NCBI RefSeq assembly: GCF_003073045.1
Contig: NC_037597.1
Location: 28,821,927-28,885,926, forward strand
From: Pomacea canaliculata
Taxonomy: Eukaryota; Mollusca; Gastropoda; Architaenioglossa; Ampullariidae
Length of the DNA stretch: 64,000 nucleotides
Direction of reading: 5' to 3'
The notes under the pieces are model-generated. The model ran no database searches and had not been told where the DNA came from. It saw only the letters and a program-made list of their open reading frames with translations. This document shows, piece by piece, positions 35,019 through 47,475 of this stretch (position 1 is the stretch's first letter; every line of letters starts with the position of its first letter). The position numbers and the translations under genes are program-made.

Positions 35019-38000
35019 TCAAGAGTCGCTGTCAAGACGACGGAACGAGGTCCCCAAGTGCCTGGTGGGTTTGATCATCTTTTCCCGTGCCTCGCGGCGG
35101 CCATCCTCCTTATGGTCGAAGACACATCCATGCATTTCTGGCAATCGGTGCAGAGGGCAGAACACACCATCTACAGCATAAAGGTAAAAGTAAAGGTCAT
35201 GTGCCACAATATAATGCGACATCAGCACACACTTTCACAGTATAGTTAACATCATGTTATAGTGCTATATTTAGCTCACTATTATCATTACAGGTGCAAA
35301 AAATATTCTGCTGCCTTTATGGCTGAGGCTAAAAATTAACCAATAAGCTAAATATATAAAAGCACTTAAGAGATAGCAGATGTGATAAATCCCAACAAAT
35401 TTCATAGGATAATAAAGACCCCATGGAAGCCATTATTTTGCACAGAAAAAATCTAAATGAATGCACAGCCCCAGTCTGCTATAAATCTGCATCCTAATGA
35501 CAAACGACCTGCAACTTTACAAACATGACCCAGCCATATATACACTGACAGGAGCTGTCACAAAAAAAAATGTTAACTCGTCCCAATTTTCAATAATTCT
35601 GAAGTTCTCTTTCTTCCAGATTTGGCAGATAATGTAACCCTAACACTTTGACCCATGTAGAAATGTTTACCTGCTTGCAACCTGCGACTATACACTTTGT
35701 CAGAAGAAGACGCCACCACCTTTGAGTTACCATGCATTTATATGCCACTAAAATCAGTGGCAAAACATGATATTACAATGCTTATCACACTGACTAATGT
35801 GTCAGAGATATCTCCATTAGTGTAAATGAACCAGAAAGCAGCATTGGCTGTAATAAAATTATAACTGTGAAATATCATTAAGGCGGCAGCTCACATTACA
35901 GTAATAAAGTGTTTTATGATTTCTGCATCTTCATGCAAAAAGTTACTCTAATTTTACAGATAACATTTTATAATCAATGTTTGAAGATGTAGTTCAAAGT
36001 TTGGGAAGGTCTAACAACAGGAAATATTTTGAGTTTTTCAAAAACCAGAGCTGATTAACCCTTTCTAACGGAGTTAGTATTCTAGAACTGTTTACCGTTA
36101 AGATGACCAGCCTGTAATACTTCCAATTAAACATGAAACCCCAGGAGGTAAAATTACAATCTTCATTCAGTTGAATGTGTCAGATATGAATATGTAATGT
36201 TGTTGCCGTAGCTCTAATTCCTGTTATTCTGAAGATTACCCAAGATAATTATCACACGCCCATAAAAGTAAACAGCTCTGGTATTTGGTTAAAAACATGC
36301 ATTCTTAAGTTCTTGAAAATTTAGTCACATTAGAAAATTATGTTTTCTTTTAAAATGTTTTAATTTGCTTTCTGTAAATTAGTTGCTTACCCAACACCTC
36401 CCTTGTTCATGAGGCTATGAAAAAGAACCAGCACATCCCAATTTCATTGACGATTTGAGCCTACTACTGTTACGAGGTATTCTTGCGTGCTAGATTTCAA
36501 GTATTTCTGTCAATTACTAGCCAGGGTAAAGAAGACAGCTGAAAGTGACATGAGCTGTCCTCTTAATTTATGTTACTTCATATTATGCAAGTTCATTCAC
36601 TCCATATTGAAGACTACAGAGAACTAGTATTATTAACACTGGATGCATGGGCTGCAGTTTACAAAAAATGCCGTTTACTATAAAAATTAATATATGAATA
36701 TAAATTAATAATATCAACAAAGTTTGCACTGATTGCTGTGGACACAGAGAGATGCCAGAAGTCTGGTCTAGATAATGCACCTTCTTGAGGGGCTTAGTTC
36801 TCTACATAAATGTTTTCTACATTAACTTCTTGTGATTTTCGTGCCTATTATCTGACACATGCTTTTTCATCATTACTTGTCTGCGGCATCTATAGCTCTC
36901 TATGAAATGATGCTTCACTCTGCCTACAGCTTTGTATGGCATGATGCTGTACTCTGCATTGCCTTTTTGGACTATTGTAATCAGTTGGATTGAGATCAAT
37001 ATGTGACTACACTGATTGTAAATCTAATTTTCTTTTACTCTTTTGACTGTTGTAGCAAGTCAGCACTACTCTCTCAATGACAATATGTTTAGCTTTGCTT
37101 GAAGTACCTTATTTGCCTGAAAAGCAGCTTCTTGGGACTAGCTCTTGGATTTACATAACTGTGCTGTGTTTGTAAAAGACATTGTTACTCCTCCATCTAC
37201 AACACTGCCATCTTCTGATCATTGTGATATGTCGTTAACTAACAATAATGATGATTCTTATTATTATGACGAATGAATATAGCACTTGTAGAATATTGTC
37301 TTAAGGTTCTTCTTAACCAGACAAATGTTTATGCAAGTTGGACAAAGCATTTATATATTATCATGTAGAAACTGTGCCAAAGTTAAGCTTTTGTCCATTA
37401 TTTGTCAGGTTTGGGCTTTTTCACAATAATACGCAAGCTGATAGAGTTTTAACATTTCAAAGCATGCATGCACTTAAAATCATGAATGCTCCAAATGAAG
37501 GATGTAAAATAAATGACTGTCCACTTACCACAACGACAGCGGCCAATTTCTCTCTGGGCAAGTTCCAACCTCACGCTGCACTTAAAGCAGCGTTTTTTGT
37601 TTTTCTGTTTGATGGCTATGCAGCTACTGTCTTCTTTCTCCATTTCTTCATGTGATCTGCAGTCAGTAATCATTAGCAACCTGACATGATGGAATTAATC
37701 ATTTGCAGCCTCACCTGACTGCATGCAAGTAAATTCCAGTTTCAAATATCAACCACTATAAAAATTAGCATGAGATATGACTTGTAATCCAATCACCTAC
37801 TAATATATTAATACATACCCACTTCATACTTTAATGAAAATGAAATACGTGAAGCTTACGCAAATTAACTCTGAGTCTTTGGAGGACAAATTAAAGCAAT
37901 TCTAGCAACTATCAGGTGTTCATCATATTCAATAGATTTCACTCCAAAACTAGGTAAGCAAAAAGAGATAAAATCCAATAATTAAACTAGGTGAATCACT

Positions 38001-41000
38001 TTTGAATAATTACATCCCTTAACATGGGAAAAGGAAGTGTTATTTTAAGATCTGAATTTTGGTTCCCAGTCACTTAATCCCCAGACACTTCATCCCCAAC
38101 GCTTCATCCTTAAAATGAACTTTTAACTATAAAAATTATGAAGCCGGCGAAAAATTTAATTGAAATTCAAATAATTATCTTCATATAAACATCACAATAA
38201 GTTTTACAATTAAAATAAATATTGAAATATATTAATAATATTCAAATCATGCTATTAACTTCAACGTCATTTGAACCTCTACAACATTAGTTAAAGTATT
38301 TTAATTGTAAAACTTATTGTGATGTTTATATGAAGATAATTATTTGAATTTCAAGCCACTGAATACAGGATTAGACATAGAAGTGGTCATCAGCTGAGTG
38401 TAAATCTCTGTCGAAATTTTCATTCTTGGAAATACAATAGAAAGCATTTATAAGAAAGTATTATTTCATGATAGGGGAAGTTTTTTACCCTCTTTACTTT
38501 AAACTTCATAATTTTGATTTATCCATGTTTAGTTGTTTTTTTTTATATTTTTAATTCTTGAAACTCATCCATAATCAAAGTAAAAGGTCAAGGTCAGGAC
38601 ATAAAGAGTTAATAATAATTATAATTAAAGAACTTATATAGAACTACTCCCCAATCAGACTTGCAGCATTGTACAAAGCATACCTATATAAAACCTACCT
38701 ATACAAACTGAAAAAAGTCCCCTTCCTCTACTACAGACATGTCCATTAGGGAAAAGAAATTGTCACAGATATAATAAAGTACAAAACAAATCGTCAAAGA
38801 AAACCCTTACACAAAAACAGCAAGTACAAAGACTTGAATCTAAAAGCAATTTTCTTCAACTCATTCTCTTTTTTTGCAGAGGCAAAACTGTGTACCACGT
38901 AGATGTAACATATTTTTATACAAATATTATGAACACAAAACATGGGAAAAAAATTATGATAGCTGAGGCATTTCCAAATACCTCTCCATAAGCCAGTAAA
39001 GAGGTGAATTTTTATAAGTTTAAAAATTTCCCACTACAATCTTACTTTCTGCACAAAAACCAGAAAGCCAGCAGGTGAAGGTGAAGTGTCAACCTGCAGA
39101 GGCTGATACCTATTAAATGCACCATTATTTATATTTGGTTTTCATCACCATGAGTAATGTTCATTTCTATTTTATGTTGGACTAAAGAGTGTACTGCTGC
39201 AGGAATAGACTATCAGAGGGAGACACACTCTGCATAACCCTGTAAGCTGAAAGAGTCAAAATTCTATTGCTCACACACACGCGATCATTTCTATATTTAG
39301 GGGAAAAGTGCACTTTCTAGAGGATAGATTGAGTTAGGAACAGCTCATTTCTCATTCTTATATTTATCAGAAATTAATTAAGTCCAGCTGTCTTCAACAA
39401 GTTTTTAAATATTTTTTAAAAAATAGGGTAGTTTTGTGAATTTCAGGGTAACTAACTCATTATTTTCCTTGTATCTAAAGTAAGTTTAATGTCTTGCAAT
39501 TTTTTCATTCTTTTTGCTTTGAAGAAAGGTGGACAATTAACAGTTATAAAAATTCACAAAACTTAAGAAAATCCTTGTATATTTTTACAGGTTGTAAACA
39601 AAATAAAGAAACCTTACGATATATATGATCTTTTGTACAATAGCACAAAATGCAATACACAGGTGTTGCCCAGATGGATCAAAATCATTATGAACTAAGA
39701 CCACTAAAGTTCCACAGCAAAGTATCTTACCCTGGAACAAGACATTCAGCAGACCCTTACACTAGACCTATAACAAACTTTAAGTGGTACAAGATATTTA
39801 GGGCATGGAATGTGGAACAGCCTTGTCAATATGCAGATTTTGTCTTCATTAATCAGGTACATAACCTTGTCCACCATATGCAGATTTGTTCCTCGTTAAT
39901 CAAGTACCCATTTTTGCTGAATGGGTAGAGGAAGGTACAAGTTACAGATCTCTTTATGCCAGGCATTTAGCTGCCCAAGACTGGCATCAATAAATGTTTA
40001 TTTAAAAAATCATCTACAACAATCTGAGAATGTTCTTAATTTAAAAGCACTTATTTTAGCACTTTAAACTAATGCAACTAAAATCAAAATGATCATGTAA
40101 AAAAAAAGCTTCATCAAGCACATCAAAAATTTCCCTATTACCTTTCCTTTCAAAGACAAATTTAGCATGATTTAAAAAAATTAAAATACACTTTTTTCAT
40201 ATTTTCAGAACATCAAACATTTAGATGGAACCAGTCAACATAAAAGTAGCTCCTCAACCAATCTTCTGTAATTAAAACACAATAATTTAACATCAGAAAT
40301 ATCTTAAATTTATTACTGATAAAGAATTACAATAAGATAGTGTATCAGCTGTTGACCTACAGTCAAATTCTAGAGTTCTGCTAAACAAATTGCCATGAAA
40401 TCTGGTTGTTTCATTTGACATATTCACATCAGCCTATGAACTATCAGTAGCTTTGCATCAGTTTAAAAAAATGTGGTATTACCATGAATCCAAGTTTGAA
40501 TACAAAACCTCTATGTCAGCTGCACTGCTCTTGCAATTTGACACACGAAACAGCTGAATTCCCCCTGATTTTTTTTTTTTTTTTTTGCCTTGTCACTGCA
40601 GAACTGTTTTGCCTTTTTTTGCATCTCCTACTTTCAAATTTCCTGACACCTGTCAGTCTCTTCTCCCTGACACCATTACAGTTTTTTTAGTTTGTACACA
40701 TCCTCACTACTATGGACCTTTCTTTGGTGTCGATCATGCTTGAACATTTTAACACAGTTTCTAATGTGTGGCTTCATAAATCCAGCAGACTCTTGAAAAT
40801 TTGATGTAGGCTTGGCCTAAGTATCAAGTGACCTAGTCTACATTCCTCATAGAAGAAACAATGACTTTACTACCTGCAGCTCTGAACTGTAACATCACAA
40901 TCTTGATCTATAAAGATAAACTCCAACAGAGCAACGGCCACTTTCAATCTATGACTTTCACATATCCACTGATTGAATGTCTTTTCTATAAGAGGCTAGA

Positions 41001-44000
41001 ACAGTAGTTTGTACAAGTCCTCACTTCTGTGGACCACTGATTGATCTATACTGTATTCGCCACATAAGAAACAATAACTTTACCACCTGTATATTTTTGT
41101 ACTCTTGCTCATTTTTCCCCCTTTCGCTTGCTCATATTCTTCCCCTGTAACATTTTTTTTTTGTGTAACTAGAAGATATATACGGTGACTGAGCATTTTT
41201 CCCATGTTTAAATTGCCCATTGAGACTAATAAAATCATTGTCATATTCAAACTACAACTCACAATCTTGGCCTACAAAGATAATTTCATCTAGCAGCTAA
41301 TGACCCAAGCCTTTCACCTTCTACTAACTTCCATTAAAAAGCCACAGGACTTTAGTCTTGTCTTTGTGTTTGTCAAGAGCACCGAGTCTGGCTTTGGCTG
41401 GAATAATGACACCATACAAGCCCACCAATTATTATTAGATGTTTCTTAATGATGTCTGGTCATCTTCAGAGTATGTTGTAGCAATATTTCATGTTGCCCT
41501 ACTCTATACAGTTCTTTTATTTTAAGCACTGAATCTAGTTCTTTACAGTACATACCTTTTCTTACTCTGAACCCCATCAGCAGGTACTGTCTGGGTGGAG
41601 ACCTCTGGTACATTCAGGTTCTCCTGCACCACTTGCTTGCTACTGCAGGAAACGGGCATCTGAGGTAGAGAGGTTTCAGCAGCAGACAAACGTTCATTTC
41701 CACTCACTTCTGCTACAACACAGGCAGGGAGCACACGACCAGAACCAGAGTCCACAATGGATGACTCACAAGGTCTCAATGCCCCACTACCAGCTTGTGG
41801 GACAACAGTTTGTGAATCTGAAGCACAGTCTTCTTTAGAGTTCATGCCCATTGTCATTGGGCTGGTTACCATAGCACCCACAAGATCTGCACCAGGGGCT
41901 GATGAGAGGCAACTTCCACTGCTTTCCTCACCAGATATGGTTGTGTGTTCATCAGCTGCAGTATTGGGAGGCATAGATGAAGGAACTTTAGAGTCAGGTG
42001 AGTCGTCTACTTTTGACTGCTGGGATGCACAAGACTGAGTGGCCAGATTATCAGCAGAGGAGCGAGAAGGGCAATGCTTTGAGTCCATCTTGCTAGACCG
42101 AACAGCCTTAGGCTGTGACACCTGTCCTCCACCTAGGTCTGCACTCACATACACCAAAACATACATATTAATAATATTCCCACAAACTGCAAATGTCTTC
42201 AGATGTTTTCTCTGGGAAATGCATGCAACCACACCTACCCATTAACAGGCCCTCAACATAAACTATATAGCTACACATCTAAACCAACACTGAGAACAAT
42301 TCCTATTTTCGGTATATGTTGCAGAAAGTGAATTTACATGCTACTGACAAAAAACTTGAAAGGAAAAAAAAAACTGTTCACTGCTGTTTACTCTTGCTTG
42401 CCTAATATTTTCAAGACCTCCACAACAAACACCCAGCAACTCACCTGAAGCATCAGCAGACTGTGCCACGTATTCTGCAACAGAACTAAAGATGATGAAA
42501 CGTGCTATATCACAGGGAGTATATATATATATATTCTCTATACAGTATCAGTTTGTAGTGATGAAACATATGCTACAGAAGTCAAAAGTCATCATTCTGT
42601 TGATTGTGTTAGTTTTTAGGTGAATACCTCCAACACCAAAATACAGATGAAAATGTTTTGAGAAATAAGTCCTCTCTAACAGTCTGCAAAAGTAAGGCAA
42701 GAAATATAAACAGTAGATGCAAACACCTTGCTCTCTCTCTTTCTGCTGACCTTTATAGCATTTGGAGCACAAGCCCAGGGTTTGGGCAGACCTGAAAAAG
42801 TACATCATCCAATATGGTTAAACTGAATATGATGACCAATACACAAAATGACAAGTATAGGTTAAGTAGCCAAAGATAAATCCCTACAAAACTCATTACT
42901 GGGTAATCTTTTAGTTTAATCTTTCTTTTAACTCCCTGGACTATTTACTGCATGATTCTATCACTGTATTCATGTGCAGTGACAAAGGTTGCATTTGACT
43001 ATATGGACCCATTGTGGCAGTACTAGTTTCTTGCATGTTGTAGCAGCCGATGTTTGAGTGTTAGCAACTGAAGTCCGAAGACCTGTGGAACTGCATGCTT
43101 GGTGCTGCTAAATTTTCACAGTGGCATTATTTAAACAAACAAAAAAAATCTAGTGGCACTATCAATGACCTTATTGTCTATGGTTACTGCAACATCAAAT
43201 TGGGAGCCATAGACAAAGTGCAGACCAAATGCAATTAGCCAACAACTTTCTGGCATGAACAGCTGTAAATTACATGTAAATATATTGAAGAAATACCAAA
43301 ATTAAACTACCTACAGCACAACTATTGGTTTGGCTTATTTAAAAAAAGCCATGTTTGAGAGAGTGGTCCAAAGCTGTGTGTGCATGCTTGCATGTATAAC
43401 TACACGACATAAGAGTTAAACTCAATCCTAATCTTCCCACTTAATCGGTCTCTGTAAGATGTTAAAGAATACAAAAATTGCCAAGAAGGTATGGCACTTC
43501 GCGAACATTTCTCTACCCCATCTCTCACAGTCTCTCTCTCACTCACACACACACAAAATGAATATAAATGTGATTTATCATGGTTACAGAAAAAAAAAAC
43601 TAATAACTGGATAATGGAAAAACAAATCATGGATATGTTCTTTTTTTATAACGATGAAAATCTTTGCTTATTCACAATGGTTAACATTGGTGATGATCAA
43701 TTAAGTTTATGTCATGTCATAATTTTTTTACCTGTCATTACAATCTGTAATGCCAAAGAAGCATAATTTAAAATGAGTATGAGTTCTGCATATTAATCCA
43801 AACAAAGGAGTAATCAACTGTGTCTTTACTGACACTCCTTTGTTTATAAAAAAAAACAAGAGGTAGAATTAAATATTGTTCAATGAGAAAGTTTTGTAAT
43901 CTACTAATAACATTTTTTCTGTCAGTCAAAGCTTAACGAAATTCGAATATTACTTTGTTTGAATCGATGATAAAAATTCGGCACTTGAGATATATATACA

Positions 44001-44569
44001 GTTTCTCGTTGTGTCCCAAAAACGACGGACTTGTGCTAACTTCTAAGACACACTTTTGCCGGCACATAGCAACCTAAAAATAGACGGCTGTCGAAATGAT
44101 ACACATTACTTGTAAAAATACTCTTAGGTTTGGCATATCACATTCTTCTAATTACGCAAACAATAAGCTGTGCAACGTTTACTGAATTACGCTTCTATGC
44201 ATTGACGAGTCGGAACAAATTTTCACCTTCGGATGACGTGATCTGACAAGAAACGGCCGAGACAATTAAGCTCGCAAATGTTTCATAAAATACTACTCTT
44301 ATATAGACAAAGAGACGTCGAAAGATCAAAAAAGTACTTGCATACCATATAATGTGCTACTACGCACTAAGAGTAGAGTTTGTGCACTGCTTGACGGGGC
44401 ACAAAAGCCGTATCCGATGCCATCTTGAATGGGTTGGCCCGATACGGCCCTGCCTACCTCGCCGACAACTGTCCGTTATATCCCACCTTTGTTGGGACCG
44501 TTACTCCTGTACTCACCCCCAGAATCCACAAGGACACCTTGGAGTTTGGCTGCTACTGGATTCTTCCAT
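35019..44569 (-). CDS. ZFAND3: AN1-type zinc finger protein 3 (A20 + AN1 fingers)
   Basis: Six coding exons on the - strand: 44517-44569, 42727-42791, 42445-42474, 41556-42138, 37529-37656 and 35019-35170. All have GT/AG borders and matching phases, summing to 1011 bp, 336 residues. The N-terminus reads [19 protein letters not shown]12, C14, C26 and C29 form the A20-type finger. Residues about 50-244 are a Ser-rich, probably disordered linker encoded by one large exon. C267, C270, C284, C286, C291, H294, H300 and C302 are the complete AN1 ligand set, followed by [19 protein letters not shown]. Human ZFAND3 has the same order in about 227 residues, so this linker is longer. A20/AN1 proteins bind ubiquitin or regulate its signalling; ZFAND3 has also been linked to nuclear regulation. 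Confidence 0.96.
38160..38354. repeat. Perfect 58-bp inverted repeat in a ZFAND3 intron
   Basis: 38160-38217 (TTGAAATTCAAATAATTATC..) and 38297-38354 are exact reverse complements by eye, separated by 79 bp. The transcript would form a strong hairpin. Upstream at about 38067-38110, CACTTAATCCCC, CACTTCATCCCC and ACGCTTCATCC repeat, as often seen in subterminal parts of DNA transposons. I could not find matching outer ends, so element identity is open. Confidence 0.85.
38605..38730 (+). mobile_element. Possible LINE/SINE tail in a ZFAND3 intron
   Basis: TTAATAATAATTATAATTAAAGAACTTATATAG..GCAGCATTGTACAAAGC resembles the conserved 3' tail of L2/CR1-type retroelements (compare 29680-29740). There is no coding part. 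Confidence 0.35.
38731..41500. other. ZFAND3 intron interior
   Basis: AT-rich, no gene. A segment with AGAAACAATGACTTTACTACCTG and CACAATCTTGATCTATAAAGATA (40850-40925) recurs at 41065-41280, interrupted by about 160 bp of different DNA ending AATCATTGTCATATTC. This looks like a duplicated LINE fragment with an inserted repeat. Neither part has clear ends. Confidence 0.4.
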
Positions 44570-45590
44570 ATAATGATGGAACTATCAAGTAGGAAAAATT
44601 AAAAAAAAGAAATGAAGTCAGACGTTGTTGCAAAGGAATGATAGAACAACACCACAGCTGGTTAGAGTTTTTTTTCTTAACCAGAACGAGGCTTGGAGAA
44701 ATATCCGGGTTGGAGGTCATGTGTAATTGGGGCAGGTCAGGGAGTAGAGAATGGACTGCGCCAGCCTCTGACCTTGCGCTCGGTGGGAGGAGGAGGAGAA
44801 GAGTGCGGTACGTTCTTCTCCTTAAAACTTGCATAGGTAGACAACATGAATGACGTTTACGAGCAAATTACTAAAGATGCAAATTTTAAAGCAGTAAAAG
44901 AAAACGGTAACAATTGTTATCTACTTGATTATGCACGCCATCGATTGCCTCGTGTGCTCTTTGGTGTGACGTCATCAAAAGATGTCGAGAGAACACCTGA
45001 CAGCCCATTGCTCAGTCGCGGTGTTGCCTCTTCATTGTTATATAATCATTGCGGAGTTTTCACGCTTGGATACTGAGGCATCAGTAAAGCGTGGGCTTAC
45101 CCCATCTCCAATTACCTTAGATTTACAGAAAAGAAGCGATCTGACCATACGTCACATATTGTGACCGTAGAACTCGTGTTGATAGGGAAATTGTGATTGC
45201 CGACTGCATGGCATTTTGAATGACTTGGCATTATAGTTTCAACGTAAACTGAGTGCGAAAATAAAAATGTTTTCTTGCCCATTGAGGCTTGTAACCGTGA
45301 GTGTTCGTGCACTCAGTAGCCAGTAACCTACAGAGCTATATTACGTTTGATTGGCAGATTGAGATTAATGGGAGACGTCACGACATCACAGAAACGGCAA
45401 GTATCGTGGAACCGGGGATTTTAGGAATTCGACGGATTTTACATCGGGAACAGGCAGAAATGGCGCAGTCAAAACGAGGACACATAGCAACTGATCTCTA
45501 CCAGGGATTGAACCCATTGCTGTATGGTGCGGTGCATTTAATGAGAAAATGGAGGTATACATGTAGCTACTTCTGTAAAAATTCGGCACA
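44570..45590. other. Region upstream of ZFAND3; possible 5' leader and one unrecognised ORF
   Basis: On the - strand a T-rich tract ending TTGATAG just before the ZFAND3 start could be an acceptor for a leader intron. On the + strand an ATG at 44846 opens MNDVYEQITKDANFKAVKEN.. for 76 codons; codon use is ordinary, but no family or downstream exon is recognised. No other gene is visible. Confidence 0.35.
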
Positions 45591-45594
45591 TCAG

Positions 45595-45790
45595 TCGTGA
45601 GTCTGCACTCACTTGTCACCACTGCAACGAGGGCCTTGGTTCGGATCTCATACCGGCACACACTTTTTGTTTGCAGAGCTGACCGTCGGAGATTTGTCCG
45701 GTTTTCCTCCCTCTTGTCCCCTCATAGTGCGAAATCACCTCTCGATGGTAGCACTTTCCCGATTTGCACACATCGCTGTACAAATTAGGA
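45595..45790 (+). mobile_element. Possible tRNA-derived SINE
   Basis: Contains a B-box-like GGTTCGGATCTC preceded by ACGAGGGCCTT, then CACACACTTTTTGTTTGCAGAG and a GC-balanced body unlike the flanks. The A box is unclear. No second copy exists in the window, so this rests on the B box alone. Confidence 0.3.
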
Positions 45791-46039
45791 CAACATAAAC
45801 GGATTACGAAAAAACAGATTTTTTTAAGGAAGGTATGGTAAACAGCGCATTGGGTCTTAATAATGAGAAGGCAGAGGTGCCACACAGTGGTTCTTGTTTG
45901 TTTGGTTTTTATGGGGGAGGGGGTGCCAATATTTGTTCATTCAAAGATCTAAAAAAAATACTCGTTATGATAAATGTACCTTTTCAAGAATATCATTTTT
46001 ACCAGACGTAAGAGTAATCTTTTAGCTATTCAAGAAACA

Positions 46040-46235
46040 TTGACAAACTTTGTTTCTTTTTTCAACAAGTTGTTGGAGTTAGGTGATCTACCAGATGAAT
46101 AAAAGACAACAGATATACATGTAATAACTTTGTTCAAGAAGGGCTCTAAGGCCTAATGGTGGCGATTATAAACCAGTAAGTTAAATGTGTAGTTTTGGAA
46201 AATGTGGTCAAAGATCCTAATCATTTCATATATAC
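46040..46235 (+). pseudogene. LINE reverse-transcriptase scrap
   Basis: In shifting frames it reads ELGDLPDE, VITLFKKGSKA and VVLENVVKDPN, matching the LPDEWK..VTPLFKKG..NYRPVSL region at the RT N-terminus of many LINEs. It is broken by stops and has no other domain. Confidence 0.6.
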
Positions 46236-46424
46236 TACTCAAAACAGTGGAAAGGCCGCCTTCATATTTTCTGTATTTTTAATCAGTGTTTATACCAAAA
46301 GTGAGCAATTCCTTCGAACTCTTTTTAAATGAATTTGTGTGCTGTAATGCAGTCAAACAACCAAAAAAGTCATTGAACCTACAAAGACGCGTGCAATTGC
46401 AACATACCCATACGCCAAGGCAGA

Positions 46425-46615
46425 GGAAGGGGGGGGGGGAGTTGGTGTTTTACGCCGTGCCAGCAACTGAGGCTACATCACGGCAAGGCAGCCAGCCCTG
46501 TAAACAGATGCCACGTGCAGAGAAAGAACGGCGTGCCTGAGACGAGAAATGAACTCTGGGCAGCCAACCTTCACTGCATTGGTGACAGGCGCTAACCGTT
46601 GCGCCACCGGACCGC
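46425..46615 (-). mobile_element. tRNA-derived SINE, family A, with 14-bp target duplication
   Basis: It is the reverse of the SINE at 57399, with near-complete identity: GTTGCGCCACCGGACC (A box region) and AATGAACTCTGGGCAGCC (B box region). TACGCCAAGGCAGA flanks both sides (46411-46424 and 46616-46629). The duplication is exact, so this is a fairly recent insertion. A G-run marks its 3' end. Confidence 0.9.
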
Positions 46616-46744
46616 TACGCCAAGGCAGAATTGAACAGGAGAAAACATGCAGTGCACTGTGCACGTGCAAGCCCTGTCCATTGTCAACACAACTCAGTAA
46701 TTTTAGGAGCCCTGCTTCTATGCGCCTTTTTTAATCATGCGTTA

Positions 46745-47205
46745 AAGACGACCATTAAGTACATGTACTGTAGACCGGGGTGGGTTGGGGATCATTGCAT
46801 GGCTGCAGGAGGGTGTAGGTGTTCGAGAAATTTTCCGCCGATTGGGAGTTGTTCACTCTTGTCATTCAAACTCTACGAGACCGCTGCAGTGCAAAGGGAA
46901 GTGTTGCAGAGGGAAGACATCCCGGACGCCCGCGGTCAACTGATAGTTCAGACAGGTTCATTGTTCTGTCGGCTCTGAGACCGCAACCCAGGGAGAGCAA
47001 CCTTCAGTCAAGGCGACCGACTGTTCTGACACCTGCACACCGCGCTGCTCGTCTTGCACGGGCACGACGCCACGTGGCATGGACAACAGGACAAGACAAC
47101 AGTGGGCCGCAGTCCCCTTCACTGATCCATCTTGCTTTGCCAAGTCCTTCCACGATGGTCGAATCCGTGTCAAGAGACGATAGGGAGAGCGTTTCTCACC
47201 GTGTG
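46745..47205 (+). pseudogene. Tc1/mariner-type transposase fossil
   Basis: Frames read IAWLQEGVGVREIFRRLGVV (first helix-turn-helix), a PGRPR-like GHPGRPRS, RYIVLSALRP-like sequence, TPAHRAARLARARRHVAWT and VPFTDPSCFAKSFHDGRIRV, where the LFTDESRF motif with the first catalytic Asp is expected. The order is that of a Tc1-like transposase N-terminal half. Frameshifts and stops are present and the C-terminal half is replaced by a SINE at 47206. I did not find its inverted repeats. Confidence 0.8.
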
Positions 47206-47475
47206 GGGTTAGTGGATAGCTGAGTGGTTAGAGTTCTGAAGTGAGAGCTCGCTGGTTCAATGCCCGATTAGAGCAGCAAACTTTCCCCCCAGTCGACCCA
47301 GCTGGAGGGAATGGGTACCTGACTCCTGAAAAGGTTGGGGAAGGTAAGCCAGCGATGGAGAGGAGATGGGCACTGGCTTCATATAAAGCTGGCCCAGAGA
47401 AAAGTGAGGTCTCTTAACACCTCATCCCCCAACGACCTGAAAGGTTAGAGGATGACCTTTACCTTTTACCTATGT
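47206..47475 (+). mobile_element. tRNA-derived SINE, family B
   Basis: The 5' part has a tRNA-like promoter: A box TAGCTGAGTGG near 47217 and B box GGTTCAATGCC near 47253. The body follows (CCAGCTGGAGGGAATGGGTA, GGTTGGGGAAGGTAAGCC) and a tail (GATGACCTTTACCTTTTACC). It is distinct from family A in both tRNA part and body. No duplicate flanks were recognised. Confidence 0.75.

Noticed and set aside
44846-45076. 76-codon ATG ORF upstream of ZFAND3 as a second divergent gene
   Set aside because: No recognised domain, no promoter motif as clear as at 49243 and no downstream exon; kept only as a note.
47215-47265. Free-standing tRNA gene
   Set aside because: A and B boxes are present, but the sequence continues into a SINE body and would not fold as a full tRNA cloverleaf.
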